This document shows positions 50,791 to 57,409 of a stretch of 64,000 nt of DNA, one piece after another (the first letter of the stretch is position 1; each line of letters opens with the position of its first letter). Made by a program: the position numbers and the translations under genes. Source of the stretch: Scatosoma sp045533485 (GTDB taxonomy: Bacteria; Bacillota; Clostridia; Christensenellales; Borkfalkiaceae); assembly GCA_045533485.1 (NCBI GenBank), contig JAZSHX010000035.1:1-64000 (forward strand), written 5' to 3'. The notes under the pieces are model-generated. The model did not search any database and was not told where the DNA came from. It saw nothing but the letters and a program-made list of their open reading frames with translations.

Positions 50791-51336
50791 TTATTCAAAT
50801 TGATTTGCTAAAATGTCGGCGGTTAAGCGCGCCAAAGAGAGTTCGCTTGCGCCCATTTTTGCACCGTCTTCTTTGGATAAAAGCACTACAGCGCCAAGAC
50901 AATCTCCGCCCAGCACAATCGGCACGATTACCTGCGCCGTCACATCGTTTTCTCTAATCGTGGAAACGGGTATTATGTCGCCCCCGTCGGCAAGGTTGGC
51001 AAGGTAGCTTCGTCTGTCCTTCAATACCTTGTCCATTTCAGGGGAAAGCTTTTGCCCGTCGAAATCGCGCTTTCCTTCGCCGTAGGCGTGTAATACGCCG
51101 TCCGTATCGCAAATGACGGCAAGCTTACCGCTTAAATCGTTCAAAGAGCGCGCGGTGGCTTTGCTAAAACGCTCCAAAGTAGCGATAGGGGAATATTTTT
51201 TTAGCATAAGCTCGTCCCTATCCGTGAAAATTTCCAGCGGATCGCCTTCCTTTATGCGAAGCGTTCGCCGAATTTCTTTGGGAATAACGACGCGCCCAAG
51301 TTCATCTATTCTTCTAACAATACCAGTTGCTTTCAT
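50791..51336 (-). CDS. spoVT: Stage V sporulation protein T
   Basis: A 181-residue transcription regulator of late sporulation. The N-terminal AbrB-type swapped-hairpin domain is near-perfect (MKATGIVRRIDELGRVVIPK, then EIRRTLRIKEGDPLEIF). A C-terminal GAF-like domain follows (SGKLAVICDTDGVLHAYG; VTAQVIVPIVLGGDCLGAV). The start is set by AAAGGAG 7 nt upstream. It is a forespore regulator in B. subtilis. Together with gerABC and yyaC it indicates a sporulating organism. Confidence 0.96.
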   Translation of the reverse strand: MKATGIVRRIDELGRVVIPKEIRRTLRIKEGDPLEIFTDRDELMLKKYSPIATLERFSKATARSLNDLSGKLAVICDTDGVLHAYGEGKRDFDGQKLSPEMDKVLKDRRSYLANLADGGDIIPVSTIRENDVTAQVIVPIVLGGDCLGAVVLLSKEDGAKMGASELSLARLTADILANQFE

Positions 51337-51454
51337 AAAAAATCTCCTTTTATTAAGTATTGTGTGAAGTGAAAAGAAAAATATGCCAAAAGCAAGAAAA
51401 AAAGACAAAAGAAAAAATAACGATAGATTTTTTATAAAAACAGGATAAAATGAG

Positions 51455-51483
51455 TTGACAAACGCGCACGCATGATATATAAT
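51455..51483 (+). promoter_or_regulatory. tRNA-Leu promoter
   Basis: TTGACA (51455), exact 17-bp spacer, TATAAT (51478-51483). Confidence 0.85.
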
Positions 51484-51496
51484 AATGTTCGTTAAT

Positions 51497-51581
51497 GCGG
51501 TCGTGGCGGAACTGGCAGACGCGCAAGACTAAGGATCTTGTGGGTAACTCCATGCAGGTTCAATTCCTGTCGACCGCACCA
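51497..51581 (+). tRNA. tRNA-Leu, anticodon AAG
   Basis: Acceptor arms GCGGTCG / CGACCGC, then ACCA encoded in the gene. The D arm contains the AACTGGCAGACGC motif typical of tRNA-Leu, and there is a long variable arm (TGGGTAACTCCA). The anticodon stem CAAGA / TCTTG encloses the 7-nt loop CTAAGGA, so bases 34-36 are AAG (reads CUU, and more if A34 is deaminated). The T arm has GGTTCAATTCC. The 3' end is the integration site of the island that follows. Confidence 0.95.
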
Positions 51582-51583
51582 AA
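51557..51583. other. attL: left 27-bp direct repeat of the island
   Basis: GGTTCAATTCCTGTCGACCG then CACCAAA. It is identical to 58836-58862 and consists of the T arm and acceptor end of the tRNA-Leu gene. Confidence 0.9.
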
Positions 51584-51628
51584 ATCGGGTAATTATGCAA
51601 AATAAACGCATAAATACCCGATTTTTTT
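51582..51628 (+). terminator. tRNA-Leu terminator
   Basis: AAATCGGGTA / TACCCGATTT stem with an inner TTATGC / GCATAA extension, followed by a T run. Confidence 0.85.
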
Positions 51629-51843
51629 GCATATTTGATAGGTTTATGCACAGCAAAATCGCCGTTTTTCACGAAAATCGCAACGATTGGTGTATGTTTT
51701 GGGCAATGTTTCCGTTCGTTTTATACCCTTATAAATAAAGGTTTTGACGTTTACATTTTTTCAATGAAAATTAAATCGACTTGGATTGCTTTTGGAGAGC
51801 ATTAAAATATCGCCGGGAATAAAACCCAGCGGTATTTTTAATT

Positions 51844-51885
51844 TTAAATGTCAAACACAACGTTTTGCATTTGCTTAATTAAAAA
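51844..51885 (-). pseudogene. Remnant of a second integrase 3' end
   Basis: The minus strand encodes FLIKQMQNVVFDI and a stop. The intact integrase at 52250 ends FMIEQMQNVVFDI and a stop. Nothing upstream of it continues the match. It indicates that an earlier related element sat at this tRNA. It is preceded on the tRNA side by a hairpin (CGCCGGG / CCCAGCG, about 51810-51835). Confidence 0.75.
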
Positions 51886-51888
51886 TGC

Positions 51889-52247
51889 TTGACAACTTCC
51901 TTGTTTTTATTATATACTTAGGCTGCATTCTTCGTAATGCCCAATCAGCTTTATTGCAAAGAGGACGACTGCGATACTAATTAAGCAGGGTGAAAAATCA
52001 TGATTTTCTTTATGTCTATTGATTGGCGGGTATAGCCTTAAAGTTTGACACAGGTAGGCGCGTTTTAGAAGTTTGACGCCGTAACGCCTGAACCCGACGT
52101 TAATCACAAATAGGCCACGTGACATGAAAGTGCTTCACGATCTGCAGCTTTACGCATGATATTAGTTTTGCGTTTAGTGACGAAATGTTTAAATAGCGGC
52201 TATGGAACTTCTACCGCCGAGCTCATTTTAAATGAGCTCGGCGTTTT
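51889..52247 (+). ncRNA. Probable structured non-coding RNA with promoter and terminator
   Basis: TTGACA (51889), 18-bp spacer, TATACT (51913) give a start near 51925. A stem CGCCGAGCTCATTT / AAATGAGCTCGGCG at 52215-52243 with GTTTT closes the unit, giving about 320 nt. No open frame of note is present. Inside are complementary segments: GCATT/AATGC at the 5' end, CCAATCA (51940) with TGATTGG (52019), AAAATCATGATTTT, AGGCG/CGCCT around two AAGTTTGAC repeats, and ACGCA/TGCGT. I do not recognise it as RNase P, tmRNA, 6S or a known riboswitch. Confidence 0.6.
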
Positions 52248-52249
52248 AC

Positions 52250-53470
52250 TTAAATATCAAATACAACGTTTTGCATTTGCTCAATCATAAATTTATCGGG
52301 GAAGTGTGTATATACTCTTCCAACCAATCTTTCAGAGCTATCGCCCATCCAAATATCCACAATGTCAGGGCGAACGTATTGTTGACAAACGGTTGCAAAC
52401 GTATGGCGCAAATAATACTGCGTGATTTCTTCGTCGTTCATAATCCGCTTGAAAATTCGGTTGAGTACGTCCGTTCGGTGAGGAAAGACAATCGGCTCGT
52501 CTAAATTGAGTTGTTCCCGAGCTTGACGGCAAATGGGGATTTTCTTATACTCGATTTTCCCGTTCTTGCGCTTGGCGTTCCGCGCGATTAAGAAATCGCC
52601 TTCAAAGTGTGCGTCTTCCAACTCACAAGGACGCAAACCGAAATATAAAAGAATGAGAAAGGTGCGTTTATATTCTTCAAATTCAGGCGAATTTAAGCGT
52701 TCTATAAGCGTTTTTTGCTCGTCATAGGTCAACGCTCTACGCGTGTTCCGTTCGGCTCTTTTGAAAGGGATTAAAACCATAGGATTGTGCGTGAGTATTC
52801 CGCTTGCAATTGCGTATTTGAAAATAGAATTGAAAATTACGCGTAAATCTTCGTAAACCCGCCCTTCGGCTTTCGTCATAATATTATTAACGTCAATCGT
52901 CTTGACGGTGGTTATCCGCATATCGCCGATAGCAGGGAATATGTACCGTTTGCAATAGCTTACGTAATTTTTATGCGTACGCTCGTTGAGCTTGTCCTTT
53001 TTGAATTCCAACCATTCGTTGGCAATCCGCATAAACGAGCTTGGCTCGCCCTTGTAATCCTGCCTGCGGTGCTTTTGAATTTGGTCGGGCATCGTTTCTT
53101 GGATAAACCGTTCTTTCGCCTTTTCAAGCGTTGCGCCCGAAACGTGGATATGATAACCGTTCCGCCGATAGCGGATTTCAAAAATGAAAGCGTTTTTACT
53201 GTTTTGGCGTTTGAGAACGTGCGCGGCAAGTCCGTTTGCGATAAATTCTTTCTTGAACGTTTTCGACATCTTGGCAATCTCCTTTTTCGTGAAGTGGGTA
53301 ATAAAACTTTTTGTGTCAGGGTTTGTGGGTTTGACGAGATTTTCAACTTTGTCCTGCGTGATACTGTTCGATGCAAGTTTCAAGATAAGCTGAATATTTT
53401 CGTCGGCGTTTGGTTTAGTAGTTGCTTCTTTAATCCATTGGGTAATTTGTTCTAATTCTTTTTGATTCAT
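52250..53470 (-). CDS. int: Tyrosine recombinase / phage-type integrase
   Basis: A 406-residue site-specific recombinase for insertion at and excision from tRNA-Leu. It has an N-terminal AP2-like and SAM-like DNA-binding part, with the catalytic domain from about residue 245. R280 in FGLRPCELEDA, R355-H356 in YYLRHTFATV, and Y387 in VGRVYTHF are visible. The usual HxLRH reads YYLRH, and the usual MGH reads MGD, so two helper histidines are replaced. AAGGAGG precedes the ATG. It points toward the tRNA. Confidence 0.93.
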   Translation of the reverse strand: MNQKELEQITQWIKEATTKPNADENIQLILKLASNSITQDKVENLVKPTNPDTKSFITHFTKKEIAKMSKTFKKEFIANGLAAHVLKRQNSKNAFIFEIRYRRNGYHIHVSGATLEKAKERFIQETMPDQIQKHRRQDYKGEPSSFMRIANEWLEFKKDKLNERTHKNYVSYCKRYIFPAIGDMRITTVKTIDVNNIMTKAEGRVYEDLRVIFNSIFKYAIASGILTHNPMVLIPFKRAERNTRRALTYDEQKTLIERLNSPEFEEYKRTFLILLYFGLRPCELEDAHFEGDFLIARNAKRKNGKIEYKKIPICRQAREQLNLDEPIVFPHRTDVLNRIFKRIMNDEEITQYYLRHTFATVCQQYVRPDIVDIWMGDSSERLVGRVYTHFPDKFMIEQMQNVVFDI

Positions 53471-53557
53471 TGTCCTCCTTGTGGAAAATTTCGGTGTTTT
53501 GGGTTTTGTATCCTACCATAAATTTTCGTAAAATGCAAATGTTTTTTTATAGTTTTT

Positions 53558-54676
53558 TTATTTTGTCCATTGATAATTTTTATTTTTCGGCGGTTTGGGC
53601 GCACAGGCGCGTTCATTTGCCGTCCGTTTTGCTTCTAAAAGTTTATCGGGTGCGTGCGTGTGGATAAATTCAACGTATTCCTTATATCGTTCAAGTTCAG
53701 GGATTTTCTTTTCAAGTTTACGAAGTTCACTAAAAAGAAAATCGCTGTCTTTGTCCTTGATAGCCTTTTCCTTTTCAAGTTGTTTATAGCTTGCAATAAG
53801 CCCAACGATTTGTTTACGAAGTTCGGCTTTAGAAAACGGTTTCTTGCCGTCTATCGCGTCTTGGAACGCACGTAAGTATTCTTGCATCGGCTTGATTTCT
53901 TCTTGTAAGGTTTGTAATTCTTTTTCTTGCCGTTGCTTTTCCCATTCGTATTTGGTCGTATGCTTTTTATTGCTACCAACTTCTCCGCGTCCTAACCCGT
54001 AACGGATAGAAACTTGTTCGTAAAAATCGTCTTGCAAATTTCCAAACGATAACTGTCCGCCTCGTTGTTCCCAAAAATCTGAACTGCAAATTTTCGGGTG
54101 GGGGAGTTTTACTTCTTCATATATGGATTTCCCGTGGCTGTCTTTCGCTTGAATAGGCGAGCCTTTTTCATTGCGTAAAACTTTTCCGTCGGGCGCTTTG
54201 GCGTAAACCTTTTTCTTGCTCGTATCAATGAGCGGTATGTAATATAATTGTAAGTGGGGTGTCGTTTCGTCCAAATGCACGACGGCGGATAAAATATTTT
54301 CGTCCGTGCCGTGATAACCGATTTGCCGTAAAACAAATTGATAGCTTCTATTGAAAAAGTCAATTAATTTTTGCGGTGGCAGTTGACCTTGAACGTAGCC
54401 GAGCTTTTCAAAAAACGATTTATCCGACGTAATAATGATTCCTTCAAAAGCGACGGATTTCTTTGTTTCCTTAAACGTTGCGCGGGTGGTTTCGACGATA
54501 GATTTCCATTGAGAGATAAGTCCGCCGTCCGATTTTTTGTAATAGTAGTTGAGTGGCGTTCGCGTGTTATCAATATCTTCGTTGCGGTGATGACGGCTTG
54601 TCCGTTCCGTTTCACCACCAATTTTTCCAAGCGAACCTTTGCTAAATTTTTCTACTCTAATAACTTGACAACTTAT
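53558..54676 (-). CDS. mobV: MobV (Pre/Mob)-family relaxase with apparent AUA start
   Basis: A 372-residue mobilisation relaxase that would nick oriT. Reading from ATA at 54676, the N-terminus is (M)SCQVIRVEKFSKG, matching the SYSVIRVQKFK start of MobV proteins. TSRHHRNEDIDNTRTPLNYY follows as motif I. HLDETTPHLQLYYIPL at 134-149 is motif III, with Gln where the third His is usual. The C-terminal half is coiled coil. AGGAGG lies 8 nt before ATA. An in-frame TAG lies just upstream, and no ATG, GTG or TTG exists before residue 133, so the start codon is ATA (or ATT one codon earlier). Confidence 0.85.
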   Translation of the reverse strand: MSCQVIRVEKFSKGSLGKIGGETERTSRHHRNEDIDNTRTPLNYYYKKSDGGLISQWKSIVETTRATFKETKKSVAFEGIIITSDKSFFEKLGYVQGQLPPQKLIDFFNRSYQFVLRQIGYHGTDENILSAVVHLDETTPHLQLYYIPLIDTSKKKVYAKAPDGKVLRNEKGSPIQAKDSHGKSIYEEVKLPHPKICSSDFWEQRGGQLSFGNLQDDFYEQVSIRYGLGRGEVGSNKKHTTKYEWEKQRQEKELQTLQEEIKPMQEYLRAFQDAIDGKKPFSKAELRKQIVGLIASYKQLEKEKAIKDKDSDFLFSELRKLEKKIPELERYKEYVEFIHTHAPDKLLEAKRTANERACAPKPPKNKNYQWTK

Positions 54677-54689
54677 AATAAAATCCTCC

Positions 54690-54850
54690 TAAATTTTAAT
54701 CTCATCGCATACACGGGTGGGTATGTTTGGATTTGAATATATCCATATCTCACTAAGATACAACGCGATGCTTATGTATCCCGTTCGCCCTTGCAGGGAG
54801 CTTTTTCTAACGTTTAACGTCTGTTAGAAAGACAAAATTACAATCATAGT
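54690..54850 (-). promoter_or_regulatory. oriT-like / mob leader region
   Basis: A non-coding region before mobV, as for other MobV elements whose oriT lies just upstream of mob. It holds the inverted repeat TTTCTAAC (54804) / GTTAGAAA (54823) and the stretch TTGTATCTTAGTGAGATATG (minus strand). The latter contains an ATCTTAGTGAGAT inverted repeat, and I recall similar sequence in mobilisable elements. It also contains the leader peptide gene 54824-54847. Confidence 0.55.
54824..54847 (-). CDS. Seven-residue leader peptide upstream of mobV
   Basis: ATG ATT GTA ATT TTG TCT TTC TAA (MIVILSF) with a perfect ribosome site GGAGGTGAT 5 nt upstream. Its last codons form one arm of the TTTCTAAC/GTTAGAAA hairpin. 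Translation of the leader would therefore change the folding of the mobV mRNA, as in attenuation. The role is inferred. Confidence 0.5.
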   Translation of the reverse strand: MIVILSF

Positions 54851-54882
54851 TCATCACCTCCGTAAATGGTATTATATAGAGT

Positions 54883-55285
54883 TTGAGACATCAACGGGTT
54901 ACGTCTCAATCTAAAAACTTGGGCAGTATTATAATTTGAAATAGGACATCTAATGTCCCATTTAAGGATTTTTATTATAATAGCTATTGTGGCAACCTAA
55001 TTGCCCATTTCAAAATTTTTTTATTATAGCGATTATAAGGACTATTCGTGCAACCTAATTGCACGAATAAAAATTTTTTTATATTATAGAGACTAAAAGT
55101 ACAACCTAATTGGATGTTTTACAAAAATTTTTCTTAATATAAGGGGAAAACAGCCAGCCTAATTGTCCATTTGAAAAAATTTTTTAGTATTATAATTTTT
55201 CAACTTGCAACCTATTTTCAGGTTATAAAAAATTTTAGCAAAGAAAATTATAATAAAAGCGTTTAGACACTGTCCGTCCAAACGC
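54883..55285 (+). repeat. Array of hairpin-forming repeats, about 53-bp period, core CAACCTAATTG
   Basis: The core CAACCTAATTG recurs at 54993, 55051, 55102, 55155 (CAGCCTAATTG) and 55208 (CAACCTATTTT), spaced 58, 51, 53 and 53 bp. Each is followed by A4-6T5-7 and a TATTATA-like box. Arms around the CCTAA loop differ but stay complementary: GGCAA/TTGCC (54991), and TATTCGTGCAA/TTGCACGAATA (55043-55069). The fourth and fifth units pair weakly. Related hairpins flank the array: TTGAGAC/GTCTCAA (54883), GGACAT/ATGTCC (54944) and GCGTTT/AAACGC (55259-55285). It is very AT-rich and non-coding. Confidence 0.8.
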
Positions 55286-55337
55286 GAAATAAAAAGCCGA
55301 GCCTAAAATAACTGGGGGTATAATTTAAGATTTAGTT

Positions 55338-57080
55338 ATGTTTACTGCAATTGAAATGAAAAACTATTTGTTTGATATTTTTGGATTTGATTTACCGGAA
55401 GTTGTTGTAAAGAGAGCTACGGATACGCTATCCTATACTAAGAAAGAAAAAGGTGCTTTTGCTCTTGAGGAAAAAACTCGTCCTATTAATAAAATAATAG
55501 ATCAAACAAAAATCGAGGTTGAAAGTCAAAGTTCTAAAATATTAAAAAGATTGGTTTCTTATATTAAAGAACGTGAACCAGATATAGAGCTGGATTTAGG
55601 TGCTTTAGAACAAGATTTTATTTCCTTTCTTATTGATAATCGCCAAAAAGTTTTCGCAAAGCACTTAAATTTGATCGGGGAGTTTATTATTGCTTCTGAA
55701 AATGATAAAGAGCTTCAAGAGTGTTTAGATAATATTCGCGAAGGAAGCATTTTGTACATCGGGATCAATTATAATATAAATGACGTTGGAAGTTTAACAA
55801 AGCCTCTTACATTATTTTTAGGAACGGAAGTTTTATTTAGTTTGGCTGGATATAATGGAGAAATACATAAACAGCTATCAGAAGATTTTATAAAGCAAGT
55901 ACGAAATGCAAATATAAGCGGTAAAAAAATACATCTGCGATATTTCTATGAGATAAAAAGGGAAATTGAGGATTTTTTCACAAGTGCCGAATCAATTGTT
56001 GAAGGAAAAAGTGTGTCTGTTGGCAAACCTGCGATGAAAGAGATAATTAACGGTTGCGGCAGTAAGGTGGATGTGCGAGTTAAAAAAGCAGATTTTTATC
56101 ATTTAATGCAAGACATTTATGGAATCCACGAAGATAAAACAGATTATTATATTCCTGCATTAGATCCCTACAACTTGGAAAGTCTAGAACACGAGCCTCA
56201 GTTACAAGATGAATGGAAATTTGTTAGTCATATCAATAAATTGAGAAAAGGACAAAGATTTGAAGACAATCTTGATTCAGAGTTTTTGGTTGTAACTAAT
56301 AAGACTTCTACTTTGCGTGTTTCAAAAGAACAATCGGACGATTTAAAAGAGAGATTTTCTTTGGATTGGATTAACGATTATGCTGTTAGCGTTGATTATA
56401 TCACTAATTTGCTTTGGTATAAGCTTGGTAATAGCTTTAATAAAAAAGCGCTTCCCCTCAATGTCAATGCAGTTTTAAAAGCAAAAGTTGCGCTATCATC
56501 TGTTATTTCACATAATATATTAAGCACATACCAAGAAGCTCGTGAACAATTTAATCAAGGAATAATTACCGAATCACAACTTGTTTCGAGAATTCTTACC
56601 CTGCAAAATAAACCTATGTTGCCAGAGGAATTGCAGGCTGAAACAATTGAAGATAGTATGGATTTTTCCGAAGAGATATTAAGTCGATATGAAGAAGAAT
56701 CACGATTTGACAAGGAATCATTAAAACGCAAAGATCAAGAACTTATATTGAAAAATGCAATTATTGAATCTCAACAGGAAGAAAATCAAAAGTTGCAATC
56801 GAAACTGAAAGTTCTAGAGAAAAAAGAAGAACAAAGAAAAAATAGAAAGAATAAAATTAAACGTATTACACTTTTTTCGTTCAGTCTTTTATGGAAAATA
56901 GCAATAATAGGTTTAATTACTGCTGTTATAGTATATCTCGAGAAGAAATATCGAACAGATATTCTACCTATTATTTGTCTCGTTATTGATATGTTGTTGC
57001 TAGGTGGAACTGTGTGGACAACGATTAAAAAAGATGTGAATAAATATTTTCCCAAGGACAAAAAAAGTAAGAGTGATTAA
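55338..57080 (+). CDS. 580-residue possible PIN-like protein with coiled coil and two C-terminal membrane helices
   Basis: Not identified with certainty. Layout: residues 1-130 helical (EMKNYLFDIFGFDLPEVVVK). Residues 135-345 carry an alternating pattern recalling PIN-like nucleases (PLTLFLGTEVLFSLAGYNGE, IHLRYFYEIKREIEDFF, FLVVTNKTSTLRVSKE). Coiled coil spans 432-508. Helices at about 510-534 and 541-562 would anchor it to the membrane. The first PIN aspartate is replaced by Gly (FLGTE), so activity is uncertain. A -10 box (TATAAT, 55319) lies 14 bp before the ATG and the ribosome site is poor. Strongly AT-rich codon use marks it as foreign to its neighbours. It directly follows the repeat array. 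A defence or toxin role is inference. Confidence 0.7.
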   Translation: MFTAIEMKNYLFDIFGFDLPEVVVKRATDTLSYTKKEKGAFALEEKTRPINKIIDQTKIEVESQSSKILKRLVSYIKEREPDIELDLGALEQDFISFLIDNRQKVFAKHLNLIGEFIIASENDKELQECLDNIREGSILYIGINYNINDVGSLTKPLTLFLGTEVLFSLAGYNGEIHKQLSEDFIKQVRNANISGKKIHLRYFYEIKREIEDFFTSAESIVEGKSVSVGKPAMKEIINGCGSKVDVRVKKADFYHLMQDIYGIHEDKTDYYIPALDPYNLESLEHEPQLQDEWKFVSHINKLRKGQRFEDNLDSEFLVVTNKTSTLRVSKEQSDDLKERFSLDWINDYAVSVDYITNLLWYKLGNSFNKKALPLNVNAVLKAKVALSSVISHNILSTYQEAREQFNQGIITESQLVSRILTLQNKPMLPEELQAETIEDSMDFSEEILSRYEEESRFDKESLKRKDQELILKNAIIESQQEENQKLQSKLKVLEKKEEQRKNRKNKIKRITLFSFSLLWKIAIIGLITAVIVYLEKKYRTDILPIICLVIDMLLLGGTVWTTIKKDVNKYFPKDKKSKSD

Positions 57081-57248
57081 CTGTTATTCTAAAAACTATT
57101 AAGTTTGAATCCAGCTCTACCCATAAAAACCTGGCTTTTATGAAAGAAATATCCCATAAAGCTATATTTTCTTTGCTTTTTGTATGAATATTCTCTCAGT
57201 TTTACTATAATCTTAGTTGCACTATGCTCAAAGTCTTATAACTTATTA

Positions 57249-57296
57249 ATTTCAGGATAAAGAGGTATTCTTTAGAATACCTCTTTATCCTGAAAT
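57249..57296. terminator. Perfect 22-bp inverted repeat
   Basis: Left arm 57249-57270, loop TTTA, right arm 57275-57296 (core GGATAAAGAGGTATTC). It would end transcription of the 580-residue gene. The rest of 57081-57409 holds no gene. Confidence 0.75.
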
Positions 57297-57357
57297 AGCT
57301 TTTCGTTAATAAATGTTAAAAACATTTCTAATTTATTTTTTAAAATGTTATAAATAG

Positions 57358-57386
57358 TTGACAAACATAGAATAAAATGTTATAAT
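57358..57386 (+). promoter_or_regulatory. Promoter of the ATPase gene
   Basis: TTGACA (57358), exact 17-bp spacer, TATAAT (57381-57386). TAAAATGTTATAA occurs twice (about 57341 and 57373), the second copy overlapping the -10 box: a possible operator pair. Confidence 0.75.
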
Positions 57387-57409
57387 TCTACTTGAAAAGA
57401 GGTGGAATT

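Noticed and set aside
51925..52247. RNase P RNA, tmRNA or SRP RNA
   Set aside because: The GAGGAAAGTCC box, the tmRNA acceptor end and the GGAAGCAGCC tetraloop region are all absent.
54109..54630. Two separate small minus-strand genes upstream of the relaxase core
   Set aside because: They are other-frame readings of the N-terminal part of mobV, which is continuous in frame up to the ATA codon at 54676.
54883..55285. CRISPR array
   Set aside because: Repeats are degenerate, the conserved core is only about 11 bp, and the variable parts are complementary to each other within a unit instead of being spacer-like. No cas genes are present.
57097..57118. tRNA-like 3' end (AGTTTGAATCCAGCTCTACC)
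   Set aside because: The T-loop lacks the usual C56 and the stem does not pair. No upstream tRNA body. At most a degenerate remnant.
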